A stretch of 64,000 nt of DNA from Azospirillum formosense (lineage in GTDB: Bacteria; Pseudomonadota; Alphaproteobacteria; Azospirillales; Azospirillaceae): assembly GCF_040500525.1 (NCBI RefSeq), contig NZ_CP159403.1, positions 511,001 through 575,000 on the forward strand. The letters are read 5' to 3'. Positions 41,345 through 50,545 of this stretch are shown here, one piece after another. The notes below the pieces were generated by a model, which saw only the letters and a program-made list of their open reading frames with translations, was not told the origin of the DNA and did no database searches. The position numbers and the translations under genes are program-made. How positions within the stretch are numbered: position 1 is the stretch's first letter; each line of letters opens with the position of its first letter.

Positions 41345-42187
41345 TCAGCCCAGTTCGAACGTCGTCACGCCGAACAGGCGCGTGGTGTCGATGGCCGGCG
41401 CGGGGCCGAGATACATGCGGGCGGTTTCGAACTGCGGGCTCAGGCCCAGCTCCTCCGCCAGCTGGACGGCCTCGCGGTTGACCTCCGGCACGTCAAGGAA
41501 GACCGGGCCGTCGCCCGCGGTGGCGGCGAGCGCCAGCGCCAGATCGCGCGCCGTGCCGCGGTCGGCGGCGTAGAGCGGGCCGATCTTGCTGCCGCTGTGG
41601 CAGGGGCGGATCACCCCGAAGCCCCGCAACTCCCCATCGACCACGGCGGCGAGAGCGGAGGCGCCGGGCAGCGTGATCCAGTGGGACAGGAAGCCGGCGC
41701 GCGGCGCCGGGAACAGCGCGCGGTCCCAGTCCAGCAGCCGGTCGAAGGGCACCGTCCGCGCGTCCACCAGCGAGGCGGCGGAGGAGGTTCCGGCGGGCGG
41801 CGCGCCGCCGTAGCGGATGTTGCGGTGGGCCAGCGCGAAGCCGGACTTGCGGTAGTTGTCCTGCTGCGCCACCACCCCGTCGAGCCCGACGGTGCAGCCC
41901 TCCAGATGCCGCAGCCCGGCCCGCCAGAGGTCCCAGCCGAGGCCGCGCCCGCGCATCCCGGGCCGCACGATGTAGAAGCCGAGGAATCCGAAATTCTCGG
42001 GATAGCGGACGACGGACATGCAGGCCGCCGGCTCGCCGTTCAGCTCCCCGATCAGGAAGCCTTCGGGGTCCACGGCGTGGAAGGCCCCGGCGTCGTGCAG
42101 GCCGGGGTTCCAGCCCTCCGCCCGCGCCCAATCGACGGCCAGATCCAGTTCGGCCCGGCTCATCACGCGCACACGGTAGCCGTCCAT
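41345..42187 (-). CDS. GNAT-family acetyltransferase (two-domain type)
   Basis: A 280-residue cytoplasmic protein. The N-terminal GNAT domain (1-about 135) has motif A as VRPGMRGRGLGW at 75-86. A second, GNAT-like domain lacking a clear CoA loop (about 145-280; LAAVVDGELRGFGVIRP, GSKIGPLYAAD, FLDVPEVNREAV) resembles the Acetyltransf_18/DUF1248 arrangement. The acceptor is unknown. It starts 14 bases after the racemase stop in the same direction, so it is probably the last gene of the ABC-transporter/racemase operon and may acetylate the imported compound or a derivative (inference). Confidence 0.83.
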   Translation of the reverse strand: MDGYRVRVMSRAELDLAVDWARAEGWNPGLHDAGAFHAVDPEGFLIGELNGEPAACMSVVRYPENFGFLGFYIVRPGMRGRGLGWDLWRAGLRHLEGCTVGLDGVVAQQDNYRKSGFALAHRNIRYGGAPPAGTSSAASLVDARTVPFDRLLDWDRALFPAPRAGFLSHWITLPGASALAAVVDGELRGFGVIRPCHSGSKIGPLYAADRGTARDLALALAATAGDGPVFLDVPEVNREAVQLAEELGLSPQFETARMYLGPAPAIDTTRLFGVTTFELG

Positions 42188-42201
42188 GGCGTCCCTCCGG
42201 T

Positions 42202-42948
42202 TCAGGGCTGCGGGGCGGGGGCGAAGCGCGCCATGGCCCCGGCGTAGGGTTTGGGAAGGGGGAAAGCGTAACCGCCGGTCTTGCCGGTGCGCAAGCCCAG
42301 CACGGCCAGCCCTTCCACCAGCTTCACCGCGGCGGTGACGCCGTCCACCACCGGCACGCCCATCTCGGCGGTCAGGGCGCGCGCCAGATCGGCCATGCCG
42401 GCGCAGCCCAGCACGACGCTCTCCGCGCCGTCCTCCGCGATGGCGTGGCGGATGGTCGCGCGCACCCGCTCCACGGCGCCCGACGCCGAGTCCTCCAGCG
42501 CCAGCACCGGCACGCCGGCGGCGCGCACCCGGCAGCGCCCGGCCACGCCGTAGCGCTCCGCCAGATGCTCCAGCGCGGGGACGGAGCGCGGCATGGTGGT
42601 GACCACGCTGAACCGCCCGCCGAGCAGTGTGGCGGTCTTCATCGCCGCCTCGCAGATGCCGACCACCGGGGCGGCGGACAGGCAGCGCGCGGCGTCCAGC
42701 CCGACGTCGTCGAAGCAGGCGATGACCACGCCGTCGATGCCGGGTGCGGCGCGCTCATGGGCGGCGATCACCTCCAGCAGGCCGGGAACGGCGAGCGCCT
42801 CGTCGTAATAGCCCTCGATGCTGGCCGGTCCCATGGCCGGGTTGGCGGCGACGATCTCCGTCCCCGGCGCCGCGACGGCGCGGGCGGCGTCCCCGGCCTT
42901 CTCGGTCATCGAGGCGGTGGTGTTCGGGTTGACGACCAGGATGCGCAT
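42202..42948 (-). CDS. Asp/Glu/hydantoin racemase family protein
   Basis: A 248-residue cofactor-independent racemase. The opening RILVVNPNTTASMTEKAG and the MGPASIEGYYDEA segment are hallmarks of hydantoin racemases and maleate isomerases. The two catalytic Cys are in IACFDDVGLDAAR (first half) and VVLGCAGMADLAR (second half), giving the usual two-Cys arrangement. Hydantoin racemase (HyuE) is the likeliest activity, but Asp/Glu racemase is possible. It is 17 bases after the second permease gene of an ABC importer, so the imported compound or its product is probably its substrate. Confidence 0.88.
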   Translation of the reverse strand: MRILVVNPNTTASMTEKAGDAARAVAAPGTEIVAANPAMGPASIEGYYDEALAVPGLLEVIAAHERAAPGIDGVVIACFDDVGLDAARCLSAAPVVGICEAAMKTATLLGGRFSVVTTMPRSVPALEHLAERYGVAGRCRVRAAGVPVLALEDSASGAVERVRATIRHAIAEDGAESVVLGCAGMADLARALTAEMGVPVVDGVTAAVKLVEGLAVLGLRTGKTGGYAFPLPKPYAGAMARFAPAPQP

Positions 42949-42965
42949 GGTTGGTTCTTTGCCTC

Positions 42966-43805
42966 TCAAGCGGCGGCGCCGGTCCGCCGCAGCCGGCGGC
43001 GGCGCAGGATCATCACCCCGGCCAGGAACAGGCCGATCACCGTGAAGGAGAACAGCGTCGTCAGCGTGCCCAGCGCGTAGAGCACCGGCGTCGTGACGTT
43101 GGTGGTCATGCCGTAGATCTCCAGCGGCAGCGTGTTGAAGGACCCCGCGGTCATCAGCGTGCGCGCGAACTCGTCGTAGGACAGGGTGAAGCCGAACAGC
43201 CCGACGCCGATCAGGCTGGGCAGCAGGATCGGCAGCACCACATGGCGCACCGTCTGCCAGGGCGTGGCGCCGAGGTCGCGCGCCGCCTCCTCGTAGGCCG
43301 GGTTGAAGCGGTTGAAGATGGCGAAGACGATCAGCAGGCCGAAGGGCAGCGTCCAGGTCAGATGCGCGCCGAGCGCCGAGCTGTACCAAGTCGGTTCGAT
43401 GCCCAGGATGTTGAACAGCAGGCCGATGCCCAGGCTGACCAGGATCGACGGCACGATCAGGCTGGCCACCGCCAGATAGAACAGCGCCCCGCTGCCCAGG
43501 AAGCGGCGGCGGAAGGCGAAGCCGGCGAGCAGCGAGAACAGCACCGTCAGCACCATCACCGTCAGCCCCAGCGCGAGGGAACGGCGGAAGGAGCCCCCGA
43601 AGTCGCCGACCGCCTGCTGCTCGAACAGGTTCCTGAACCAGTGGAGGGAGACGCCGTTCATCGGGAAGGTCAACCCGCCCTCCGGCCCCTGGAAGGACAG
43701 GATGGTGATGGTGACGATCGGCCCGTAGAGGAACAGGACGAACAGCCCGAAGAAGGCGGCGAGCAGGTAGAAGGACAGGCCGCGCCGGGTGCCGGTGCCG
43801 GTCAT
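42966..43805 (-). CDS. ABC transporter permease, PotC-like
   Basis: A 279-residue inner-membrane protein with six TM segments of the binding-protein-dependent transport family. The EAA loop that contacts the ATPase is visible as YEEAARDLGATPWQTVRHVVLPILLPSL. It follows the first permease by three bases and forms a heterodimer with it. It resembles PotC of spermidine/putrescine importers. The substrate is not fixed by sequence. Confidence 0.92.
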   Translation of the reverse strand: MTGTGTRRGLSFYLLAAFFGLFVLFLYGPIVTITILSFQGPEGGLTFPMNGVSLHWFRNLFEQQAVGDFGGSFRRSLALGLTVMVLTVLFSLLAGFAFRRRFLGSGALFYLAVASLIVPSILVSLGIGLLFNILGIEPTWYSSALGAHLTWTLPFGLLIVFAIFNRFNPAYEEAARDLGATPWQTVRHVVLPILLPSLIGVGLFGFTLSYDEFARTLMTAGSFNTLPLEIYGMTTNVTTPVLYALGTLTTLFSFTVIGLFLAGVMILRRRRLRRTGAAA

Positions 43806-43808
43806 CGC

Positions 43809-44732
43809 TTACAGCTCCTTGCGGATGTCGACGATGCGCAGCATCGCCACGACCATGATGAGGACGACGGCCAGCAGAACGACCGCGTTCGCGGCGGCGG
43901 CGGGGTACTGGAGCAGCGAGATCTCGTTGGCGATCATCAGCCCGATCGAGGCGCTCTGCCCGCCGCTCATCAGGCGCACGGTGATGAAGTCGCCCATCAC
44001 CAGCGTGATCACGAAGATGGAGCCGATGGCGATGCCCGGCTTGGCCAGCGGCAGGATGACGTTCCACACCACCTGCGCCGCGCTGGCGCCGCCGTCGCGC
44101 GCCGCCTCGACCAGGGCGCGGTCGATGCGCATCATCGAATTGAAGATCGGCACCACCATGAACAGCGCGTAGAGGTGCACGAAGGCCAGCACCACCGCGA
44201 AGTCGGAGAACAGCAGGAACTCCAGCGGCTGGTCGATCAGCCCGGCGGAGATCAGTCCGGAGTTCAGCAGCCCGTTGCGCCCGAGGAAGGGAATCCACGA
44301 GATCATGCGGATGATGTTGGAGGTCCAGAACGGGATCGTGCAGACCAGGAACAGCACCATCTGCCACGTCGTGGACTGGACGTGGAAGGCCAGGAAGTAG
44401 GCCACCGTGAAGCCGATCAGCAGCGTGATGACCCAGGTCAGCGCCGCGAACTTCACCGTGTTCAGGTAGGTCTTCCAGGTGACCGGGGAGGTCAGCAGCT
44501 CCTCGTAGTTGGTCAGCACGAAGTCCGGGTAGATGCGGATGCTGTCATAGTCCCAGAAGCTGACCGCGACGATGGTCAGGATGGGGATCAGCAGGAAGAC
44601 CAGCAGCGTCAGCGCCAGCGGCCCGGCCTGGAGATAGGGGGTGACCCGGCGCAGCACGGAACGGCGCACCCCGCCGCTCCGCGGTGCCGCGGACGCGCTG
44701 GACGCTTCGGATGGGACGGCGGAGGCGGTCAT
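43809..44732 (-). CDS. ABC transporter permease, PotB-like
   Basis: A 307-residue inner-membrane protein with six TM segments and an EAA-type loop (LVEAARDGGASAAQVVWNVILPLAKPG). It resembles PotB of polyamine-type importers. The N-terminal 45 residues are Ser/Ala-rich and cytoplasmic. It is separated from the upstream binding-protein gene by 167 bases containing a GC-rich hairpin repeat, which may lower permease expression relative to the binding protein. Confidence 0.92.
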   Translation of the reverse strand: MTASAVPSEASSASAAPRSGGVRRSVLRRVTPYLQAGPLALTLLVFLLIPILTIVAVSFWDYDSIRIYPDFVLTNYEELLTSPVTWKTYLNTVKFAALTWVITLLIGFTVAYFLAFHVQSTTWQMVLFLVCTIPFWTSNIIRMISWIPFLGRNGLLNSGLISAGLIDQPLEFLLFSDFAVVLAFVHLYALFMVVPIFNSMMRIDRALVEAARDGGASAAQVVWNVILPLAKPGIAIGSIFVITLVMGDFITVRLMSGGQSASIGLMIANEISLLQYPAAAANAVVLLAVVLIMVVAMLRIVDIRKEL

Positions 44733-44777
44733 GGCGCAGGGGTCCGGTGCCGTGGGGGAGTTTTGGAAGTTTGCGGT

Positions 44778-44884
44778 GCCCCCTCCCTAACCCTCCCCCG
44801 CCTTCGGCGAGGGAGGGGATACCCCCCTCTCCCGCGAAGCGCGGGAGGGAAGGGACCCATGCGGAGCATGGGAAGGGTGGGGGC
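44778..44884. repeat. Dispersed GC-rich palindromic repeat, copy 1
   Basis: The stretch at 44778-44801 (core CCCTCCCTAACCCTCCCCC) is identical over 24 bases to 57425-57448. Both copies continue with a CCCTCTCCCGCG(A/G)AGCG hairpin and end in GGGTGGGGGC. Nested inverted repeats (CCCTCCCCCGCC with its complement, and CTCCCGCG with CGCGGGAG) make it strongly structured. It lies between the binding-protein and permease genes of an operon. Confidence 0.75.
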
Positions 44885-44899
44885 AAACGCAGGCGCGTC

Positions 44900-46216
44900 T
44901 TACGCCGCGACGAACTCGTTCCACTTGCGGACCATGTAGCGGTCCTCGTCCATCACCGCGTTCCAGCAGGCGACGCGGCCCATGCGGTCCTGGAACGACC
45001 CGCCGTCGCGCACCGCGCCGGCCTTCTCCATCACCTTGCCCTCGGGGCTGAGGATGTCGGTCTTGGCCGGCTGGCCCTCCATCCAGAAGGCCCACTCGTC
45101 CGGCGACATGTGCTCCTTCGCGGTGTCGAGCACGGCGGAGTAATAGCCCTGGCGGTTCAGATAGGCGCCGACCCAGCCAGACAGGTACCAGTTGATGTAT
45201 TCGTAGGCCGCCTCTAGCTCCAGCCCGCTCAGATGCTTGGCGATGCCGAGGCCGCCGCCCCAGGCGCGGTAGCCTTCCTTCAGCGGCTGGTAGACGCACG
45301 GGATGCCCTTGGCGCGCACGGCGGCCACGGCCGGCGACCACATCGACTGGATGATGACCTCGCCCGACGACATCAGGTTGACGCTCTCGTCGAAGGTCTT
45401 CCAGAAGGCGCGGAACTGGCCGGCCTTCTTGGCGTCGGTCATGATCTTGAGGGTCTTGTCGATCTCCTCCTTGGTCATGTTGCCCTTGTCGCCGTACTTC
45501 ACCTCGCCCATGGCCTCGCAGACCATGGCGGCGTCCATGATGCCGATGGAGGGGATGTTCAGGATCGACGCCTTGCCCTTGAAGGCCGGGTCGAGCAGGT
45601 CCGTCCAACTGGTGATCGGGCGGCCGACCAGATCGGGGCGGATGCCCAGCGTGTCGGCGTTGTAGATGGTCGGGATCAGCGTCATCCACTGGGTGGCCGA
45701 CTTGGCGAACTTGATGCTGTCCTTGCCCTCCACGAAACCGACGGTGTGCGGGGCGGTGCCCTGGGCGACGGCGCTCTCCGGGGTCAGCTTGCCGTTGACG
45801 AAGATCGGGACGATCTTGTCGAAGTTCTTGATCTTCGACACGTCCATCGGCTGCATCACGCCGGCCGGAAAGACCTTCTTGCAGATCCAGTATTCGATGT
45901 CGGCGATGTCGTAGGACTTCGGCTGGGTCACCGCGCGCTGGGCCACCGCGTCGCTGTCGAGCGCGGTCATCTGCAGCGTGAAGCCCAGGTCCTCCTTCAC
46001 CTTGTCGGCGACGGCGTTCAGGTTCGACACGCCGGTGCCGAACTGGCGCAGGGTGACGTTCTTGATGTTCTGCGCCCAGATGGTGGGGAAGCCGGTGATC
46101 GCCCCCGACCCGATGGCGACACCCGCGGCGGCGGCGGTGCCCTTCAGCAGCGTGCGGCGGCTGACGCCCGTGGTGGTCCCGGCGGAAAGGGGCGAGCCGG
46201 TGCGCGTCTCGGTCAT
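44900..46216 (-). CDS. ABC transporter substrate-binding protein (polyamine/PotD-like)
   Basis: A 438-residue periplasmic protein with a twin-arginine signal (VSRRTLLKGTAAAAGVAIGSG, about 18-40). The mature protein has a two-lobe type II binding fold, with TWTDLLDPAFKGK-like sequence (SWTDLLDPAFKGKASIL) and a late EAAYEYINWYLSGWVG helix, as in PotD-like binding proteins. It is longer than PotD by about 90 residues. The ligand is unknown; the operon's racemase suggests an amino-acid or hydantoin-like compound. It is 51 bases downstream of the ATPase gene. Confidence 0.9.
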   Translation of the reverse strand: MTETRTGSPLSAGTTTGVSRRTLLKGTAAAAGVAIGSGAITGFPTIWAQNIKNVTLRQFGTGVSNLNAVADKVKEDLGFTLQMTALDSDAVAQRAVTQPKSYDIADIEYWICKKVFPAGVMQPMDVSKIKNFDKIVPIFVNGKLTPESAVAQGTAPHTVGFVEGKDSIKFAKSATQWMTLIPTIYNADTLGIRPDLVGRPITSWTDLLDPAFKGKASILNIPSIGIMDAAMVCEAMGEVKYGDKGNMTKEEIDKTLKIMTDAKKAGQFRAFWKTFDESVNLMSSGEVIIQSMWSPAVAAVRAKGIPCVYQPLKEGYRAWGGGLGIAKHLSGLELEAAYEYINWYLSGWVGAYLNRQGYYSAVLDTAKEHMSPDEWAFWMEGQPAKTDILSPEGKVMEKAGAVRDGGSFQDRMGRVACWNAVMDEDRYMVRKWNEFVAA

Positions 46217-46267
46217 GCTCTGTGCCTCCAGTATGGTCGGTCGGTTCTTGGGGGTTGGATCGGAAAG

Positions 46268-47287
46268 TCAGGCAACCAGGGGATGGACGTCGCGCGCCTT
46301 CCAGCCCGCGGTCACGCGGTCGCCGACGGCGAGCGGGGCGTCGTAGAAACGGGATTCGTCCAGCACCACGGCGAAGTCCTCGGCACCGGGCACGTCGAGC
46401 GTCAGGTGGACGGACGCGCCGTGATACTCCAGCGCGCGGACGGTGCCGTCCAGCCGATGGTCGGCGCCCTCCGTCTGGCCCAGCAGGATGCGGTCGGCCC
46501 GCACGGCCCGGCGGCCGGCGGAGTCCTCCACCACGTTGTGGCCGCCGATGAAGCGGGCGACGAAGGCGGTGCGCGGCTGGTTGAAGACCTCGCGCGGCGG
46601 GCCGGACTGCTCGATCCGGCCCTGGTTCATCACCACCACGAGGTCGGCCAGCGCCATCGCCTCGGTCTGGCTGTGGGTGACATGGACGAAGGTGATGCCA
46701 AGCTCGGTGTGCAGGCGCTTCAGCTCCTCGCGCATGCGGATGCGCAGGAAGGGATCGAGCGCCGACAGCGGCTCGTCGAGCAGGAGCACGCCGGGCCGGG
46801 TGATCAGCGCGCGGGCCAGCGCCACGCGCTGCTGCTGGCCGCCGGAGAGCTGGGCGGGCAGCCGGTCCGCGTACTGGGACATGTGGACGAGGTCCAGCAT
46901 CTCCCGCGCGCGGCGGCGCCGTTCCTCCTTCGCGACACCCTTCATCTTCAGGCTGAAGGCGACGTTGTCGGTGCAGTCGAGGTGGGGGAACAGGGCGTAG
47001 CTCTGGAACATCATGGCGGTGCCGCGGCGGGCCGGCGGCTCCCCGTTCACCACCGTGTCGCCGATCAGCAGGTCGCCGTCGGAGATGTCCTCGTGCCCGG
47101 CGATCATGCGCAGCGTGGAGGTCTTGCCGCAGCCGCTGGGGCCGAGCAGGCAGCAATAGGCGCCTGCGGCGATGCGCAGGTCGATGCCGTCCACGGCGAC
47201 GGTCGAGCCGTAGAACTTGCGCAGCTTCACCAGTTCGACGGTTGATCCGGCGGCGGTCGATCCGGTTTTGGTCGATCTGGCGCTCAT
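46268..47287 (-). CDS. ABC transporter ATP-binding protein, PotA-like
   Basis: A 339-residue cytoplasmic ATPase. Walker A is [11 protein letters not shown], the signature is [15 protein letters not shown], Walker B is [12 protein letters not shown] and the switch His lies in [13 protein letters not shown]-terminal TOBE domain (about 260-339) is present. The ATG at 47287 ([10 protein letters not shown]) is chosen; the frame upstream to 47356 would run through the operator at 47300. It is the first gene of the importer operon, divergent from the GntR regulator across two identical palindromes. Confidence 0.94.
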   Translation of the reverse strand: MSARSTKTGSTAAGSTVELVKLRKFYGSTVAVDGIDLRIAAGAYCCLLGPSGCGKTSTLRMIAGHEDISDGDLLIGDTVVNGEPPARRGTAMMFQSYALFPHLDCTDNVAFSLKMKGVAKEERRRRAREMLDLVHMSQYADRLPAQLSGGQQQRVALARALITRPGVLLLDEPLSALDPFLRIRMREELKRLHTELGITFVHVTHSQTEAMALADLVVVMNQGRIEQSGPPREVFNQPRTAFVARFIGGHNVVEDSAGRRAVRADRILLGQTEGADHRLDGTVRALEYHGASVHLTLDVPGAEDFAVVLDESRFYDAPLAVGDRVTAGWKARDVHPLVA

Positions 47288-47299
47288 GACCTTCTCCGA

Positions 47300-47316
47300 T
47301 TTTGTGCACAATCCGC
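47300..47316. promoter_or_regulatory. Palindromic operator, copy 1
   Basis: TTTTGTGCACAATCCGC with the perfect palindrome TTGTGCACAA (47302-47311) lies 13 bases upstream of the ATPase ATG. An identical 17-base copy is at 47508, and a half-site TTGTGCA lies between at 47441. It is the probable binding site of the divergent GntR/FCD regulator. Confidence 0.7.
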
Positions 47317-47507
47317 AGGGCCCGCTGCGGCTGTCGGATATATCCGCAAGTTCCATGCCAGCCGATGAATGGCGGATTTCCGCGGGTTCGCGGCACTGGG
47401 ATACGGCGACTGGTCAGGATTTCAGCGCTGTGGCGCGAAATTGTGCATGGGTGGGCTATGCCCAATGCATGGGCAGGGCGCGGCGGCTGCGTTTGTCCGC
47501 TGGTCCG

Positions 47508-47524
47508 TTTTGTGCACAATCCGC
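47508..47524. promoter_or_regulatory. Palindromic operator, copy 2
   Basis: An identical TTTTGTGCACAATCCGC (palindrome TTGTGCACAA at 47510-47519) lies 30 bases before the GntR-family gene start at 47555. Two identical sites 208 bases apart flank the divergent promoter region, fitting autoregulation plus control of the transporter operon, possibly with looping. Confidence 0.7.
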
Positions 47525-47554
47525 GGCAAAGGTTTGAACAGCAGCCATACCGCC

Positions 47555-48283
47555 ATGAAAACTGTCCTGAGCGCCCCCCGCCGCCCCCTGCGCGGACGGG
47601 GGGAGGGGGCGGAGGCCCGCATAATCCGCAGCATCGGCGACGCCATCGCCGATCGCCGTCTGCCGCCCGGCACCAAGCTGGCCGAGGAGAGCCTGGCGGA
47701 GGTGTTCGGCGTCAGCCGGGAGCGGGTGCGCAAGGTGCTGCTCCTGCTGGCGCAGCGGCGCGTGGTGACGCTGATCCCCAACCGCGGCGCCTTCGTCGCC
47801 AAACCCACCGCGCGGGAGGCGCGCGAGGTGTTCGAGGCCCGCCGCGTGATCGAGCGCGCGGTGGTGGAGGTGCTGGACCGCGGCCCCCGTCCGCTGTCGG
47901 ACGAGATGTCGGCGAAGCTGCGAGCTCATCTGGCGCGTGAGGAGGAGGCCGACCGCGCCGGCGACCGCATGGCGCTGATCCGCCTGTCGGGCCAGTTCCA
48001 CCAGCTGCTGGCCGATTTCGCCGGGAACGCGACGCTGGCCGGCATCCTGGCCGACCTGATCGACCGCTCCAGCCTCGCCATCGCCGCGTTCGAGCGCCGG
48101 TCCTCCCATTCCTGCTCCGCCACCGAGCACCGGCGGTTCGTCGAGGCGCTGGAGTCCGGCCCGCCCGGCGCGGCGATGCGGCTGATGATGGAGCATCTCG
48201 ACGAGGTGGAGCGCCAGCTCGACCTCGACGCGCGGCCGGACGGCGCGGTCGATCTGAAATCCGTTTTCGCCGAACGAACGTAA
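47555..48283 (+). CDS. GntR-family (FCD) transcriptional regulator
   Basis: A 242-residue repressor-type protein. The winged helix (about 22-90) shows RIIRSIGDAIADRRLPPGTKLAEESLAEVFGVSRERVRKVL and a LIPNRGAFVA wing. The C-terminal FCD helical domain (about 95-230) has EVFEARRVIERAVVE and conserved Asp/His metal-ligand candidates (GQFHQLLADFAGN, EHRRFVEALE). It is divergent from the importer/racemase operon, with identical palindromes near both starts. The inducer is probably the imported ligand. The ATG at 47555 is chosen because upstream residues in the frame run through the second operator. Confidence 0.92.
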   Translation: MKTVLSAPRRPLRGRGEGAEARIIRSIGDAIADRRLPPGTKLAEESLAEVFGVSRERVRKVLLLLAQRRVVTLIPNRGAFVAKPTAREAREVFEARRVIERAVVEVLDRGPRPLSDEMSAKLRAHLAREEEADRAGDRMALIRLSGQFHQLLADFAGNATLAGILADLIDRSSLAIAAFERRSSHSCSATEHRRFVEALESGPPGAAMRLMMEHLDEVERQLDLDARPDGAVDLKSVFAERT

Positions 48284-48405
48284 GAGCCTGTCCGAACGGC
48301 CGGAGGATAGCCCGGCCCTATCGACCGCATAGGGACAAAGGGCTGCTTCCGATGGGTTCGGCTCGCTATTATGCTGCCCGCCGCGACATCGAGGTGACCG
48401 ACATC

Positions 48406-49491
48406 ATGCAGCCCATTTCCAAGCCCGCCGACCATCCGCCGGTTCCCGCGCGCCGCGTCGGTGTGCTTCTGATGAATCTCGGAACGCCGGAGGCGACCGA
48501 CTACTGGTCGATGCGCCGCTATCTGAAGGAGTTCCTGTCGGATCCCCGCGTGATCGAGGTGCCGAAGGCGGTGTGGTGGCCGGTGCTGAACGGCATCATC
48601 CTGACCGTGCGTCCGGGCAAGAGCGGCCATGCCTACAAAAGCATCTGGAACGAAGAGCGCAACGAAAGCCCGCTGAAGACCGTCACCCGCGCCCAGGCGG
48701 AGGGTGTGGCGGCGGCGCTGGCGGCGCGGCACGGCGACTCGGTGGTGGTAGACTGGGCCATGCGCTACGGCCAGCCGGCGGTCGGCCCGGCGATCCAGCG
48801 TCTGAAGGAGCAGGGCTGCGACCGCATCCTGCTGTTCCCGCTCTACCCGCAATATTCGGCCACCACGACGGCCACCGCCAACGACCAGGCCTTCCGCCAC
48901 CTGATGACCATGCGCTGGCAGCCGGCGGTGCGCACCGTTCCCGCCTATCACGACGAGCCGGGCTACATCGAGGCGCTGGCCCGCTCGGTGGTGCGGCACA
49001 TCGCGGCGCTGGACCACACGCCCGACGTGCTGCTGGCGAGCTTCCACGGCCTGCCCAAGGCCTATCTCGACCGCGGCGATCCCTACCACTGCTTCTGCGT
49101 GAAGACCGCGCGCCTGCTGGCCGAGCGGCTGGGCTGGGAGCCGGGGCGGGTGCAGTACAGCTTCCAGTCGCGCTTCGGCAAGGCGGAGTGGCTGAAGCCC
49201 TACACCGACAAGACGGTCGAGGAGCTGGCCCGCGCCGGCAAGACGAAGATCGCGGTGATCGCGCCGGGCTTCTCCGCCGACTGCGTGGAGACGCTTGAGG
49301 AGATCCAGTTCCAGGTGAAGGACGCCTTCATGGCGGCGGGGGGCGAGCGCTTCACCTACATTCCTTGCCTGAACGACCATCCCGACCATGTCATCTTCCT
49401 GGCCGACCTCGTCGAGCGCGAGCTGGGCGGCTGGGTGGATGGCGCCCGGACGCGGGCGGCCCGCGACGCGGAGGACCACGTCACGGCGTGA
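48406..49491 (+). CDS. hemH: Ferrochelatase
   Basis: A 361-residue enzyme that inserts ferrous iron into protoporphyrin IX, the last step of haem synthesis. Family segments are clear: VGVLLMNLGTPEATDYWSMR, LFPLYPQYSATTTAT, and the active-site His in LLASFHGLPKAYLDRGDPYHCFC. Glu and other metal ligands fall in the C-terminal part (PGFSADCVETLEE). The ATG at 48406 follows GAGGTGA; another in-frame ATG at 48352 gives 18 extra residues that are not family-like. It is a single gene between the GntR regulator and the glycine-betaine transporter. Confidence 0.96.
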   Translation: MQPISKPADHPPVPARRVGVLLMNLGTPEATDYWSMRRYLKEFLSDPRVIEVPKAVWWPVLNGIILTVRPGKSGHAYKSIWNEERNESPLKTVTRAQAEGVAAALAARHGDSVVVDWAMRYGQPAVGPAIQRLKEQGCDRILLFPLYPQYSATTTATANDQAFRHLMTMRWQPAVRTVPAYHDEPGYIEALARSVVRHIAALDHTPDVLLASFHGLPKAYLDRGDPYHCFCVKTARLLAERLGWEPGRVQYSFQSRFGKAEWLKPYTDKTVEELARAGKTKIAVIAPGFSADCVETLEEIQFQVKDAFMAAGGERFTYIPCLNDHPDHVIFLADLVERELGGWVDGARTRAARDAEDHVTA

Positions 49492-49607
49492 CCCCCTTCT
49501 CCAAAATGGAGGGCCGCACCGGCGGAAAGGGTGGGTTGCCGCGGCGGCCCGGCTTCCCCATGCTGGCGGACGGACACTTTGGACGATGGTTTGGGAGGAT
49601 GCGGGGG

Positions 49608-50528
49608 ATGCGGCGTGTGGTTCGGGCGGTGGCCGCCCTGGCGCTGGGAGCGCTGCTGACGGCGGGGAGCGCTGCGGCGGCGGACAAGGTCCGTGTCGGA
49701 TCGAAGCTGGACGCCGAGAGCGGCCTGCTCGGCACGATGATCCTGCAGGTGCTGGAGGCCAACGGCATCCCGGTGGAGAACAAGATCCAGCTCGGCCCCA
49801 CCCGGATCGTGCGCAGCGCGCTGCTGGCCGGGGAGATCGACGTCTATCCGGAATACACCGGCAACGGCGCCTTCTTCTTCAACATCGACAGCGATCCGGC
49901 CTGGAAGAACGCCGCCGCCGGCTACGAGACGGTGAAGCAGCTCGACCGCGACAAGAACAACATCGTCTGGCTGACCCCGGCCCCGGCGAACAACACCTGG
50001 GCCATCGCGCTGCGCCGCGACGTGGCGGCTCCCAACAACCTCGCCACCATGGAGGATTTCGCCCGCTGGGTCGGCGCCGGCGGTACGGCTAAGCTCGCCG
50101 CCTCGGCGGAGTTCGTGGAGAGCCCGGCGGCGTTGCCCTCCTTCCAGAAATCCTACGGCTTCACGCTGAAGCCCGACCAGATCCTGGTGCTGGCCGGCGG
50201 CGACACGGCGGCGACCATTCGCGCGGCGGCGGAGGGCACGTCCGGCGTGAACACCGCCATGGTCTACGGCACGGACGGCGCCATCGCCGCGCTGGACCTC
50301 GTGGTCATGAAGGACACCAAGAGCGCGCAGATGGTCTACGCCCCGGCCCCGACCATCCGCGACGGCGTACTGGACGCCCATCCCAACATCCGCGACCTGC
50401 TGGACCCGGTCTTCAAGTCCCTGGACACCGAGACCCTGCGCGGGCTGAACGCCAAGATTTCGGTGGAGGGGCAGGACCCGCGGGCGGTCGCCACGACCTA
50501 CCTGAAGTCGAAAGGCTTCCTGAACTGA
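49608..50528 (+). CDS. yehZ: Glycine-betaine-type ABC transporter binding protein
   Basis: A 306-residue periplasmic protein with signal peptide (about 1-24, ALALGALLTAGSAAAA). The mature part has OsmF/YehZ features: VRVGSKLDAESGLLGTMILQVLE, TRIVRSALLAGEIDVYPEYTGNG and aromatic binding residues typical of quaternary-ammonium cages. Length equals that of E. coli YehZ, and the gene order (binding protein, permease, ATPase, permease) matches yehZYXW. The ATG at 49608 follows GGGAGG by nine bases and is preferred over 49599. It probably takes up glycine betaine or a similar compatible solute. Confidence 0.9.
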   Translation: MRRVVRAVAALALGALLTAGSAAAADKVRVGSKLDAESGLLGTMILQVLEANGIPVENKIQLGPTRIVRSALLAGEIDVYPEYTGNGAFFFNIDSDPAWKNAAAGYETVKQLDRDKNNIVWLTPAPANNTWAIALRRDVAAPNNLATMEDFARWVGAGGTAKLAASAEFVESPAALPSFQKSYGFTLKPDQILVLAGGDTAATIRAAAEGTSGVNTAMVYGTDGAIAALDLVVMKDTKSAQMVYAPAPTIRDGVLDAHPNIRDLLDPVFKSLDTETLRGLNAKISVEGQDPRAVATTYLKSKGFLN

Positions 50529-50545
50529 CGGCCTGAACCGACGGG

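Noticed and set aside
42951..44939. 662-residue Gln/Arg-rich plus-strand frame opposite the ABC permeases
   Set aside because: Low-complexity antisense frame over two clear permease genes.
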